A stretch of 64,000 nucleotides of DNA from JBJKSO01 sp046703825. GTDB lineage: Bacteria > Chloroflexota > Dormibacteria > Aeolococcales > Bog-877. The DNA lies in assembly GCA_046703825.1 (NCBI GenBank), contig JBJKSO010000086.1:35718-99717 (forward strand), in the 5' to 3' direction. Under the pieces are notes generated by a model. The model searched no databases. It was given only the letters and a program-made list of their open reading frames with translations, and was not told the origin of the DNA. A program made the translations under genes and the position numbers. Shown here in pieces: positions 8,881-16,799 of this stretch; the first letter of the stretch is position 1, and each line of letters starts with the position of its first letter.

Positions 8881-9674
8881 TGCCTGAGGTCCTCTACGGG
8901 CGGAATCCGGTCCTGGAGGCGCTCCGGGCTGGCCGGAGGCTGCGACGGTTGCTGCTGGCACCAGCACTGCACTCGGAGCCGCGTCTGGACGAGATCGGCA
9001 CGCGCGCGGCCGAGGTAGGAGTGGAACCCGAGGTAGTTAGCCGGCGACGCCTTGCCGACATCGCCCACACAGAGCACCACCAGGGCGTGGCCGGCTACTT
9101 CGACGCACGGCAGTTGCCGGGCCTCGCGTTCTTGCGGCAGGCTCTGGTGGAGCCGGCCGCGGTACCGCCCCTGCTGGTATGCCTGGACGGAATCCAGGAC
9201 CCGCAAAACCTCGGCGCCATCGCGCGGAGCGCGGAGGCGATGGGCGTCCGCGCCCTGGTCATCTCGAAGAACCGCACTGTGGCACCGACCGCGGCGGCCG
9301 TGAAGGCTTCAGCGGGTGCGCTCGAGCACTTGACCGTTGTCAGCGTTTCCAACCTGGTCGCGGCGATGGCGGAGATAGCCAAGGCCGGAGTCTTGCTCGT
9401 GGGACTGGAGCCGGATGGCGAGCAGCGTGTCGACCAAGCCGACCTGCGAGGCCCCGTGGCACTGGTGGTGGGCGCTGAGGGCACAGGTTTGCGCCCGCTG
9501 GTTCGCCGCAGCTGCGATCTCACTGTGAGGATCCCCATGGGAGGCAGGGTGGCGTCGCTGAACGCCTCGGCGGCACTGGCTCTAGTGCTCTACGAGACCC
9601 GCCGGCAGCAGCGGTTTGTCGGGCTCGCCGACCCAGAGGTCCGACCCTATACTTCAGCGGCCGCGCCGACGTAG
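8880..9674 (+). CDS. rlmB: TrmH/SpoU-family 23S rRNA 2'-O-methyltransferase (RlmB-like)
   Basis: SPOUT-fold SAM-dependent RNA ribose methyltransferase, 264 residues. An N-terminal L30-like substrate-binding domain (about 1-85, starting VLYGRNPVLEALRAGRR) precedes the knotted catalytic domain. That domain has motif 1 DGIQDPQNLGAIARSAEAMG, motif 2 VVGAEGTGL and motif 3 IPMGGRVASLNASAALALVL. The family modifies G2251 of 23S rRNA in E. coli; the exact target here is inferred. GTG 8880 shares one base with the cysS stop. The last ten bases, including the stop codon, lie inside the acceptor stem and positions 8-10 of a tRNA-Thr gene. Confidence 0.92.
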   Translation: MPEVLYGRNPVLEALRAGRRLRRLLLAPALHSEPRLDEIGTRAAEVGVEPEVVSRRRLADIAHTEHHQGVAGYFDARQLPGLAFLRQALVEPAAVPPLLVCLDGIQDPQNLGAIARSAEAMGVRALVISKNRTVAPTAAAVKASAGALEHLTVVSVSNLVAAMAEIAKAGVLLVGLEPDGEQRVDQADLRGPVALVVGAEGTGLRPLVRRSCDLTVRIPMGGRVASLNASAALALVLYETRRQQRFVGLADPEVRPYTSAAAPT

Positions 9675-9736
9675 CTCAGTGGTAGAGCAGCTGTCTTGTA
9701 AACAGCTGGTCGGGAGTTCGACTCTCCCCGTCGGCT
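9665..9736 (+). tRNA. tRNA-Thr(UGU)
   Basis: Full cloverleaf: 7-bp acceptor stem GCCGACG/CGTCGGC (9665-9671 and 9729-9735), a D-arm with AGCTCAGTGGTAGAGCA, and an anticodon stem GCTGT/ACAGC closing loop CTTGTAA with anticodon TGT. The T-arm is GGGAG-TTCGACT-CTCCC. The discriminator is T9736. The next bases are CAC, so CCA is not encoded and must be added after transcription. The gene overlaps the 3' end of rlmB by 10 nt, and the TAG stop of rlmB corresponds to tRNA positions 8-10. Confidence 0.95.
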
Positions 9737-9751
9737 CACCAAGTGGGTGAA

Positions 9752-9778
9752 AGCCAACCCCGAGAGCGAGGTTGGGCT
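9752..9778. terminator. inverted repeat between tRNA-Thr and a convergent small gene
   Basis: The arms AGCCAACC and GGTTGG(G)CT, with a short inner CG/CG pair around AGAG, form a hairpin. It lies 15 nt past tRNA-Thr and at the stop codon of the minus-strand small gene. No T-run follows on either side, so this is a weak, possibly bidirectional, terminator. Confidence 0.45.
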
Positions 9779-10010
9779 AGTTCCCGGTCACCCTCCCAAC
9801 CGCCTGGTTCGAGGCGATCGTGGTCACGAACACCAGGACGCTGGTGAGTACGAACAAGAAGCCGATCGGCAGTGACACTATCACCCAGTAGCGCCATGCT
9901 TGTGGTGACCACGAGAGATAAATCGAGCCGGCGAAGAAGCCCGATGCTAGGAGCACGACCACTCCGAGAGTGAAGACGGCCAAGCCCCCAATCGGCTCGA
10001 AAACCGCCAT
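9777..10010 (-). CDS. small two-helix membrane protein
   Basis: 77 residues with two clear hydrophobic helices at about 9-31 and 40-64 separated by a short polar turn (WSPQAWRY), and almost nothing outside the membrane. I do not recognise the family. ATG 10010 follows a strong ribosome-binding site, GGGAGG, with 6-nt spacing, which supports a real gene. It is divergent from the cytochrome oxidase operon that begins at 10356. A role as an accessory oxidase subunit is possible but only inferred from position. Confidence 0.6.
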   Translation of the reverse strand: MAVFEPIGGLAVFTLGVVVLLASGFFAGSIYLSWSPQAWRYWVIVSLPIGFLFVLTSVLVFVTTIASNQAVGRVTGN

Positions 10011-10202
10011 GTTTATCCTCCCGCCACCTCAACCGGCTACCGCCAGCCACGATGAACCTGGCTTCCGCAGAGCGTAGGGCCGGGCCGCTCTGGCTGTCAA
10101 GAGCTCAACTCGAGCCAGTCGGCTGTGGTTGCCGTGAGCGGCACTACGGCTAGGCCGAACAGTTGCTCCACTGACGGCTTCGCTCAGTTCGTCTGACTTG
10201 CC

Positions 10203-10232
10203 TTGACTGCCCCGCGCGGCCGGTGCTACAGT
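10203..10232 (+). promoter_or_regulatory. promoter of the cytochrome oxidase operon
   Basis: TTGACT at 10203-10208 and TACAGT at 10227-10232 are separated by 18 nt, close to the housekeeping consensus and pointing at the gene starting at 10356. The rest of the 345-nt gap (10011-10355) shows no gene I can support. The implied 5' leader is about 115 nt. Confidence 0.6.
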
Positions 10233-10355
10233 CGTTTGCCATCGAGCTTCGCCTAGCACGGGGAGGTCAGGGAAGGATGCCGGTGCAGGGGGAGGGTAGC
10301 GGCGGCCGTGAGCGGTGCGTGCGCCCCTGATGATGTACGTGTTTGGTAGCAGCCC

Positions 10356-11012
10356 GTGTCGCTGACACAGAAGTTCGTCATCCTGGGCAGCCTCTTGGCC
10401 GCTGCCCTCATTGCTTTGGCCGCGTACGTGTTCTTCTGGCTGGCCTACATCCCGCCCACCGTGCAGGCGAGCACCGTGGGCGGGACGCACATAAGGCTAG
10501 CCACGGTAGGGACGATCGACTACGGAGCAGAGCCGGACTGGGTCTCGTACTTGATCCGTCACGACGGCAAGTGGGTGCACTCCACCGTCTGGGAGGTCCC
10601 CGCGAACTCGACGATTCACGTCACGGTCGACGAATACGACACGCAGACCGGTCTTCGTAACCCGTTCCTCAGCATGGTTCGGGGCACCTTGGGCGGCGTG
10701 GAGGTTGTCAACGGCACCCCTGTCCGGTATGTCAATCCGAACTACCCGGCGCACACATTCTCGGTGCCCGAGTTGGGGGTGAATGTCCCGCTGGTGGGCA
10801 TCTCGAACAGCAGCTATCCCGGGGATCTAACCAACCCCCACAACGACCACGTGACCATCACCTTCTCGTTCCGCACCTATGGCCCCGAGACGGTGCACTG
10901 GCAGTGCTTCGTGCCCTGCGCCGCTGGCTATCTGTATGGCAACGGCGGCCCGATGCAGACGGTGGGCTACATGGACGGCTACATAAAGATCGTTCCGAAG
11001 TCGCAACTCTAG
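10356..11012 (+). CDS. membrane-anchored cupredoxin-fold (COX2-like) protein
   Basis: 218 residues: one N-terminal membrane anchor (about 8-30), then a beta-rich outer domain. Near the C-terminus are H133 (AHTFSV), H181, C184 and C188 as CFVPC, and Met residues at 200 and 206. The Cx3C spacing recalls the CuA loop of oxidase subunit II, but the following CuA His and Met positions are Tyr192 and Asn195, so a standard CuA site is not complete. It heads the operon ahead of a genuine coxB. A copper-carrying or electron-transfer partner of the oxidase is the likely job, but metal binding is not established. The start is GTG 10356, without a clear ribosome-binding site. Confidence 0.6.
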   Translation: MSLTQKFVILGSLLAAALIALAAYVFFWLAYIPPTVQASTVGGTHIRLATVGTIDYGAEPDWVSYLIRHDGKWVHSTVWEVPANSTIHVTVDEYDTQTGLRNPFLSMVRGTLGGVEVVNGTPVRYVNPNYPAHTFSVPELGVNVPLVGISNSSYPGDLTNPHNDHVTITFSFRTYGPETVHWQCFVPCAAGYLYGNGGPMQTVGYMDGYIKIVPKSQL

Positions 11013-11052
11013 GTCGATAGTCGGGCAAGACGGGTAAGGGGAGAGTCAGACC

Positions 11053-11916
11053 TTGAGCGTTGGAGCCGAGAGGATCAGCCACAGCAACTGGCGAAACTTT
11101 CTTGTCCCGCACATCATCTACATGTGCTTCGCCATTGTTGGCGACCTTGCCATCGCGCTCGGATGGCTGCACATTCCGCCGGGGTTCATGGCCACCGGCT
11201 CGAGCGACCAAGTGGTCGAGACTCAGGTGCTGTCGATTCTGGCGTGGAATGTGGCGAGCGCAGTCATAATCTTCGGCGTCTATTACCTCATAACCTTCCG
11301 CGAGCGCGCCGATCGCCAGTCGATCTGGATGGCACAGCCGCGCACCGCCTTTTGGATCCAGACGGGTTGGCTGACCTTCGCTGTTGTGCACGTGCTTTTC
11401 GCCGCTGGCTATGGCACCGCAATGTTGGAGGGACAGGTCCAGCCCAACCTGGTGGTGCCGGCTTCAGCCAAGACGCACGGAGTGCAGAAGCCGCTGGTTA
11501 TTCAGGTGATTGGCCAGCAGTGGCAGTGGACCTACCGCTACCCGCAGTTTGGCGGCTTCGAGACACAGCAGCTGAGAATGCCCGAAGGCAGACTGATCCA
11601 GTTTGATGTGACCTCACTTGACGTGATCCACTCATTCTGGGCCTACCAGCTCGGGGTGAAGATCGACGCCAACCCCGGGGTGAACAACGTCGGATACGCC
11701 TTCGCGTTGCACACCGGAGTCGTGGATGTGCACTGCGCCGAGTTGTGCGGGATCTGGCACGGCTACATGACCGACGTGGGGCCCCAGGCTGGCCGGGTGC
11801 TGAGTTCCTCGCAATTCGCGTCCTGGGTTAGCTACGCCAAGGCGAAATACGGACCGGAGGACAAGTACCTGCCCAAGTACGCCCCGGTTTACTATCCACA
11901 ACCCCTGACGTATTAG
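11053..11916 (+). CDS. coxB: cytochrome c oxidase subunit II
   Basis: Electron-entry subunit of a haem-copper oxidase; 287 residues. Three hydrophobic segments (about 17-37, 60-81 and 101-121) precede an outer cupredoxin domain. All CuA ligands are present: H193 (VIHSFWAY), C228, E230, C232, H236 and M239 in CAELCGIWHGYM. A complete CuA site implies a cytochrome c or cupredoxin donor rather than quinol. The start is TTG 11053, after AAGGGGAGAG at about 8 nt. It has one more N-terminal helix than the standard two. It lies upstream of coxA and coxC in the same operon. Confidence 0.95.
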   Translation: MSVGAERISHSNWRNFLVPHIIYMCFAIVGDLAIALGWLHIPPGFMATGSSDQVVETQVLSILAWNVASAVIIFGVYYLITFRERADRQSIWMAQPRTAFWIQTGWLTFAVVHVLFAAGYGTAMLEGQVQPNLVVPASAKTHGVQKPLVIQVIGQQWQWTYRYPQFGGFETQQLRMPEGRLIQFDVTSLDVIHSFWAYQLGVKIDANPGVNNVGYAFALHTGVVDVHCAELCGIWHGYMTDVGPQAGRVLSSSQFASWVSYAKAKYGPEDKYLPKYAPVYYPQPLTY

Positions 11917-11924
11917 GTGGGGTG

Positions 11925-11993
11925 ATGTATGACTTCGAGAGCGTGTACTTGGGGAAGTGGCAGTACCGCAGCGAGTTCCACGGAGGTCGATAG
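11925..11993 (+). CDS. 22-residue micro-ORF between coxB and coxA
   Basis: ATG 11925 follows AGGTGGGG (11915-11922) and opens a 22-codon frame (MYDFESVYLGKW, then QYRSEFHGGR). Its TAG is immediately followed by the coxA GTG. The ribosome-binding site of coxA lies in its last codons, so translating it would cover or pass through that site. No known family is recognised. It could be a tiny oxidase peptide or a translational coupler. Evidence is limited to the start signals and exact stop/start abutment. Confidence 0.4.
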   Translation: MYDFESVYLGKWQYRSEFHGGR

Positions 11994-13907
11994 GTGAGTT
12001 CGACAGCTATCGCTAGCGGCCGGGCCCGGGGTGCCTTCGACCCGCGGAAGTTCTTTCTCGGGCAGAACCTGTTCACAGCCGCGGTCGTCGGAATCTGTGC
12101 GGGCCTCATCGGCTACTGGATCGGTGCCCAGATCGAGACGACTGACAACGGCACGGCCGGCATCATCCTTGGCTACCTGATAGGCGCCGCCGGCTTCCTG
12201 CTGACCCTGGGCTTCGCCAACGACCCGATCCAACGGCTGCTGGGTCGGCCAAGCGCGAGCATCGTCAAGCACGCTGAGCGCTCCAACTGGACTGAGTACT
12301 TCGGCATCTCCATGGACCACAAGGTCGTCGGCATTCAGTTCGGCGTCGTGGTCCTGCTCATGTTCTTCACCGCCGGCTTCCAGGCGATGATGATCCGCAC
12401 TGACCTCATGTTCCCGAGCGGCGGCCCCTGGCCTGCCGGGCAGTACATCGCGCTGGTGGGCCTGCATGGCCTGCTGATGATGTTCGTGGCCACGCTGATC
12501 ATCGTCGGTGCATTCGGCAACTACTTCGTGCCCCTGATGATCGGTGCCAAGCGGATGGCCTTCCCTCGCGCCGAGTCTCTGGCGCTCTGGCTTGCCCTTC
12601 TGGGCTGGATCATCCTCTACTCGCAGCTCTTCGCCGGCCCCGGCGCCGGCTTCCCGACGGGGTGGTACGGCTATGCCCCGCTGTCGGTCGAGGCTCGGGC
12701 GGGGATGGACGGCTATATCGTCGGCTTCGCCTTCATCGGGCTGGCCGCCAGCATCGCGGGGATCAACCTGCTGACGACGATCTTCGTTCTGCGGGCACCC
12801 GGAATGACATGGAGCCGCCTGCCGATCTTCGTCTGGGCGATTCTCGCCACCGAGTTCCTCTCCGCCTTTGCCCCGCCTGTCTTGGCGTGTGCCCTGACGC
12901 TGGTCGGGTTCGACCGGTCGGTGCACTCCTCCTTCTACATACCCGCGGCTGGCGGTAGCGCATATCTTTGGGAGGAGATGTTCTGGTGGTTTGGCCACCC
13001 AGAGGTCTACATCTTCATCCTGCCCGCGTTCGGAGTGGTCCTGGAGATCCTGCCGGTCTTCGCCCGCAAGCCACTGTTTGGCTACCGCCTCGCGGTAGCG
13101 GGTCTGATGGGTGTATCGATGATGAGCTGGTTCGTCTGGAACCACCACATCTTCACCAGCGGGATCGCGCCCGGGCTGCGTCCATACTTCATGACCGCGA
13201 CCGAGTTCATCTCGATACCGACCGGCGTGGTGTTCCTAAGTTTGCTGGGCACGCTCTGGGGAGGCCGGATTCGCTTCAAACTGCCGCTGCTGTTCGCCCT
13301 GGCCATGATGTTCAACTTCCTCTTCGGCGGGGTGACCGGTGTATTCCTCTCCGACGTACCTCTGAACACCACGCTCCATGACAGCTTCTTCGTGGTCGGG
13401 CACTTCCACTACACGATCCTCGGCGGTGAAATCTTCGCGATGTACGCCGCCTGCTACTACTGGTTCCCCAAGATCACGGGGAAGATGCTGAACGAGCGGC
13501 TCGGCAAGATTCACTTCTGGACCGCCTTCATCTTCTTCAACACGACCTTCATGCCGATGTTCGCGGCGGGCTACATGGGGATGGTTCGGCGGGTGGTCGT
13601 CTACCAGCAAGACCTCCACGGACTGAACCTCTGGATCTCCGCAAATGCGTTCATGTTCGGGATCTCCAACTTGGTCTTCCTGATCAACCTGATCTACTCG
13701 TGGGCATTCCAGAAGGACCTGGCACCGGTGAACCCGTGGGAGGCCCGGTCGCTTGAGTGGCAACTGCCCACGCCAATTCCGGCTGACAACTTCCAGCGCA
13801 TCCCGACGATCGTGGGCAGCCCATACGACTACGGTGTCGGCGTGGGTACGCCAGTAGCCGAGTGGCCTAGTGGAGGGCAGGCACCAACGCCTGCACCAGT
13901 CAATTGA
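11994..13907 (+). CDS. coxA: cytochrome c oxidase subunit I, divergent A-type
   Basis: Catalytic membrane subunit reducing O2 to water; 637 residues. Ligands are visible: low-spin haem His158 (GLHGLLMMF) and His472, high-spin haem His470 (both in GHFHY), and CuB His335 with Tyr339 in HPEVY plus His384/His385 in WNHH. HPEVY keeps Glu337, so it is A-family. Yet the usual D-channel entry (APDMAFPR) reads AKRMAFPR with Arg187, and the K-channel Lys of PTGIK is Val413. Two extra helices (about 26-44 and 54-73) precede the canonical core, which starts near residue 98. GTG 11994 has GGAGG 7 nt upstream and directly follows the micro-ORF stop. Confidence 0.95.
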   Translation: MSSTAIASGRARGAFDPRKFFLGQNLFTAAVVGICAGLIGYWIGAQIETTDNGTAGIILGYLIGAAGFLLTLGFANDPIQRLLGRPSASIVKHAERSNWTEYFGISMDHKVVGIQFGVVVLLMFFTAGFQAMMIRTDLMFPSGGPWPAGQYIALVGLHGLLMMFVATLIIVGAFGNYFVPLMIGAKRMAFPRAESLALWLALLGWIILYSQLFAGPGAGFPTGWYGYAPLSVEARAGMDGYIVGFAFIGLAASIAGINLLTTIFVLRAPGMTWSRLPIFVWAILATEFLSAFAPPVLACALTLVGFDRSVHSSFYIPAAGGSAYLWEEMFWWFGHPEVYIFILPAFGVVLEILPVFARKPLFGYRLAVAGLMGVSMMSWFVWNHHIFTSGIAPGLRPYFMTATEFISIPTGVVFLSLLGTLWGGRIRFKLPLLFALAMMFNFLFGGVTGVFLSDVPLNTTLHDSFFVVGHFHYTILGGEIFAMYAACYYWFPKITGKMLNERLGKIHFWTAFIFFNTTFMPMFAAGYMGMVRRVVVYQQDLHGLNLWISANAFMFGISNLVFLINLIYSWAFQKDLAPVNPWEARSLEWQLPTPIPADNFQRIPTIVGSPYDYGVGVGTPVAEWPSGGQAPTPAPVN

Positions 13908-14581
13908 AGAGTCGTTCCTCCGTCACAACACCGGGGGTCTCGTCCGGGGTTCCCCTGCAGCCTGGAGGCTTTGTCCACACTCCGCAGCAAATCGCTCGGA
14001 TTCCGGTGGTGGGCGGATGGCTTCTGACCGGGGCCGATCTGTTCTTCACGGTGCCGCTCTTCTTCGCATTCTTTTTCCTGCAGCAAGCGAACGAGAACAA
14101 CTCGTGGCAGCCGAAGGGGGTGCACCCACCGGATCTGGCGATCGGAACCCTCTGCATGGCACTGGTCGTCGCCGGTGTAGGCGTAGTTCATTGGGCGCTG
14201 CCTCGGCTCAACTCCCAAGAGGGCCTGGCCAGCTTCGTCCTCCCGGCACGGGTTGGGGCGCTGGCAATGATCGGCGGCGTGGTCGTCGAGATCTGGCAGC
14301 TCTCCCATCTGGGCTTTGGGATCTCCGATGGCTCGTACGCGAGTGCCTTCATCGCCATGCAGGTGATCCTGATCATCCACGTGGCGATAACCGCGCTTTG
14401 GGTGATCAGCCTGGCCAACCGGGCCGCGTACGAGGCACGCCACCCGATTGTGGCGCCCGACGACGATCAACTGGTCGAGACACCGACCCCCATATCCGCC
14501 CTCGGCTACTCGTATTTGTGGTGGGGGGTATGGATCGGTGGTGTGTTTGCACTGGCTTGGGTGGTCGGCTACTTCCTGTAG
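13904..14581 (+). CDS. coxC: cytochrome c oxidase subunit III-like protein
   Basis: 225 residues with about five hydrophobic helices, consistent with haem-copper oxidase subunit III, a non-catalytic membrane subunit that stabilises subunit I. The family features are loose (EIWQLSHLG, a C-terminal YLWWGVWIGG helix) and identification leans partly on position right after coxA. TTG 13904 overlaps the coxA TGA by 4 nt, so the two are probably coupled. No subunit IV is evident downstream; small membrane proteins at 9777-10010 and 17853-18044 are possible but unproven candidates. Confidence 0.8.
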   Translation: MKSRSSVTTPGVSSGVPLQPGGFVHTPQQIARIPVVGGWLLTGADLFFTVPLFFAFFFLQQANENNSWQPKGVHPPDLAIGTLCMALVVAGVGVVHWALPRLNSQEGLASFVLPARVGALAMIGGVVVEIWQLSHLGFGISDGSYASAFIAMQVILIIHVAITALWVISLANRAAYEARHPIVAPDDDQLVETPTPISALGYSYLWWGVWIGGVFALAWVVGYFL

Positions 14582-14796
14582 CAGGGATATCCGGCCTTGG
14601 GGCCAGCGGCGGCAAGCTGGATCTTGAGGGAGTCGCTTGGCACTGAGGAGCCGGTCCGTGGCGGGTGGTGGGCCTTTTGGCGGCTGAGCCTGCGGTGGCT
14701 GCGGGCGCACCCGGGAGCGCCGACGGCCAGAGTGCGAGGGCAGTAGACTCGGCTCTGGACGGCTGGGGCAACACCGCTAGGAGCATGGGAGGCGCA
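14582..14796. other. coxC-ctaB intergenic region
   Basis: 215 nt without a supported gene. The ctaB frame is open back to 14665 but lacks homology there. No convincing promoter or terminator is visible, so ctaB may be co-transcribed with coxC. Confidence 0.4.
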
Positions 14797-15690
14797 ATGC
14801 TGGCAATTTCGCTCGTGCGCGGACGGCCTGCGCGAGCGGTCATCGCGGACTACCTGAGCCTGATGAAGCCTGGAGTCCTGAGCCTCTTGGTCGTGACCGA
14901 ACTGCTCGCCATGGTCACCGCTGCACGCGGGTGGCCGGGCTGGGGGCTCACCCTCATCGCCCTCGCCGCAGGATGCCTCGCGGCCGGCGGCGCGGCGGCG
15001 ATCAACTGTTGGTTCGATCGGGACATCGACGCGGTGATGGGGAGGACGCGCAGCCGTCCAGTACCGGCGGGTCGCATCCAGCCGGCGGCGGCGCTGGTCT
15101 TCGGAACCGTTTTGGCCACTGCCGGTGTGGTGGTCTTCTTTGTCTTCGTCAACCCGCTGGCCGCCGGGCTCGCCCTCTTCGGCGGCGTCTTTTACGTGTG
15201 CGTCTACACCTTCTGGCTGAAGCGAGCCACGGCCCAGAACATCGTCATCGGTGGGGCTGCGGGGGCGATGCCGCCACTGGTCGGCTGGGCGGCGGTCACC
15301 CATTCCCTTTCCCCGGTGGCGATCGGACTCTTCGTGGTCATATTTCTGTGGACGCCCCCCCACTTCTGGGCGCTCTCCCTGATCGTGCGACGGGACTACG
15401 CCGCGGTGTCGGTTCCGATGCGCTCGGTGGCCCTCGGGGTTAAGCGAACCCGCCGGGGGATCGTTGCCTACGCCATCCTGCTGCTGGCGGCCAGTTGCAG
15501 TCTCGGAATTTGGCTCGGGGCGGGGGAGGTGGTGCTGGCGCTGCTGACGGGAGTGCCACTCTTGGCGATGGGGCTGGTCGTGATGCGGGAGGGGGCGTCG
15601 ATGCGTTGGGCACGGCGCCTGTTCCAGTTCTCGATCCTCTATCTCTTCCTGTTCTTTGCCGGAACTGCGGCGGTCGCAGTACTGCGCTAG
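14797..15690 (+). CDS. ctaB: protohaem IX farnesyltransferase (haem O synthase)
   Basis: Integral membrane prenyltransferase that adds a farnesyl group to haem B, giving haem O for the terminal oxidase. 297 residues with about eight or nine helices. The UbiA-family aspartate motif reads NCWFDRDIDAVMGRT, and the second conserved region includes YTFWLKRATAQNIVIGG and WTPPHFWALSL. The frame is open upstream to 14665, but ATG 14797 is preferred: GGGAGG lies 4 nt before it and the protein then has the usual family length. It follows coxA and coxC. No ctaA (haem A synthase) is in the window. Confidence 0.93.
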   Translation: MLAISLVRGRPARAVIADYLSLMKPGVLSLLVVTELLAMVTAARGWPGWGLTLIALAAGCLAAGGAAAINCWFDRDIDAVMGRTRSRPVPAGRIQPAAALVFGTVLATAGVVVFFVFVNPLAAGLALFGGVFYVCVYTFWLKRATAQNIVIGGAAGAMPPLVGWAAVTHSLSPVAIGLFVVIFLWTPPHFWALSLIVRRDYAAVSVPMRSVALGVKRTRRGIVAYAILLLAASCSLGIWLGAGEVVLALLTGVPLLAMGLVVMREGASMRWARRLFQFSILYLFLFFAGTAAVAVLR

Positions 15691-15704
15691 CCGTCTCGAC
15701 GGCT
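15689..15704. terminator. short hairpin between convergent ctaB and plastocyanin gene
   Basis: AGCCGT and ACGGCT pair perfectly around a CTCG loop, spanning the stop codons of two convergent genes. There is no T-run, so termination strength is uncertain. Confidence 0.4.
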
Positions 15705-16144
15705 CACCGGACGACCACCACCTTGCCCAGCATCCCGAGGGTCTCGTGCGGAATGCAGAAGTATTTGTAGACTCCGGGCGCCGTGAACTTGACCTTGGCC
15801 GAGTGACCGGGCGGTAGCGGGTGGTCCCAGCCGCGGCCGCCCTTGGGGATGGACGCGTCGGCCGGATTGGCCGCCAATTGCGGCTCATCGGTGGTGGTGT
15901 GGGCGAGGTTGTTGGTCACGTTGTGCCAGGTGACCGTGCCGCCCACCTTAAGACAGACCGTTGCCGGCGAAAACCTGAGGCTCTCGTTGGCGTCCACCAC
16001 CGCCGACCTGGCCGCCGTTGCGGCTGTGCAGCTGCCTATGCGAGAAGGCCCGCTGGAGCGGGCGGGCTGGGAGGGGCCGCCGCATCCAGCGAGGACGGTC
16101 GCGGCCAGTAGGAGCGGAGCGGCTGCGGCTGCGGCGCGCTGCAC
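15704..16144 (-). CDS. plastocyanin-like blue copper lipoprotein
   Basis: 146 residues. The N-terminus is a lipoprotein signal: a hydrophobic stretch then lipobox VLAGC, with a low-complexity linker after it. The cupredoxin domain has the type-1 copper ligands of plastocyanin/azurin: His in NNLAHTTTD and the C-terminal cluster YFCIPHETLGMLG (Cys, His, Met). It is probably an outer-face electron carrier, possibly feeding the nearby oxidase. GTG 16144 is chosen because it gives a clean signal peptide; it lies 5 nt after the stop of the upstream gene at 16150. The frame is open further upstream, but that part overlaps the neighbour in another frame. Confidence 0.88.
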   Translation of the reverse strand: MQRAAAAAAPLLLAATVLAGCGGPSQPARSSGPSRIGSCTAATAARSAVVDANESLRFSPATVCLKVGGTVTWHNVTNNLAHTTTDEPQLAANPADASIPKGGRGWDHPLPPGHSAKVKFTAPGVYKYFCIPHETLGMLGKVVVVR

Positions 16145-16149
16145 GGTTA

Positions 16150-16740
16150 CTACTTGAGCGGCGACTGGCCGAGCCCGATGACGCCACAGGCGGCCGACGA
16201 GGGCACATGGTTGGGCGTCTGCACCCACACCGACCAGGCCGAAAAGCGCAGATCCGTCACGCCAAGCAGCTCGTTGCTCATCTGGACGGTTCCGCTCGCG
16301 GACGAGCGTCCCGTCGCCGCCCGGCGGGCGTTCTGGGGCAGATCCCCCGCACAAGAACCCTCGGGCACCAGCCACGCACGCACTAGCTGCCTTGCCGGCA
16401 ATCTCTCGAGCGTCAATGTGAGCACCAGCACGTGCCCCTGACGGTACCAGACGAGCCGGACCTCTCCGCTAGCCAGGCTGCCTGCGGTCGGCTTGATGGC
16501 GATCAGGACTGCATGCCGGTCTGGCAGCAACGGGGTGCTGCCCGCGCCCACCAGCGCGAGGATGGTCCAGATCCCGGCACCTACTACGGCCACCGCGGCA
16601 ATCCATCTAAGGAGCAGGTGGCGGAACTCCTGCGGAGATCTCGGCCTCGGAAACGGCCTCATGAACGGCCGAGCCATGTAGCGAGGGCGATGCCCGTTGT
16701 GCGAGTGCCCGGGCCACTGGTTCGGAGGTTGCGAACTCAC
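16150..16740 (-). CDS. single-pass membrane protein of unknown function
   Basis: 196 residues. A basic, Pro/His-rich cytoplasmic start precedes one membrane helix (about 47-66) and an outer domain of about 125 residues with two Cys (GSCAGDL and SAACGVI) that could form a disulfide. The family is not recognised; the outer domain is faintly like extracytoplasmic domains of anti-sigma factors (RAWLVPEG), but there is no anti-sigma motif inside. The start is GTG 16740, with GATAAT 8 nt before it on the minus strand; ATG 16677 is an alternative. It lies between ctaG and the plastocyanin gene, so a role in oxidase or copper biogenesis is possible. Confidence 0.65.
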   Translation of the reverse strand: MSSQPPNQWPGHSHNGHRPRYMARPFMRPFPRPRSPQEFRHLLLRWIAAVAVVGAGIWTILALVGAGSTPLLPDRHAVLIAIKPTAGSLASGEVRLVWYRQGHVLVLTLTLERLPARQLVRAWLVPEGSCAGDLPQNARRAATGRSSASGTVQMSNELLGVTDLRFSAWSVWVQTPNHVPSSAACGVIGLGQSPLK

Positions 16741-16799
16741 GGCGTTGAATTATCCGAGGATGGACTCCGGAAGCAGATCGCCGGAGACGCTCGCTTGGC

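Noticed and set aside
10333..10368. 11-codon frame before the cupredoxin gene (ATG ATG TAC ...)
   Set aside because: No ribosome-binding site and no sign of coding beyond overlap with the GTG start.
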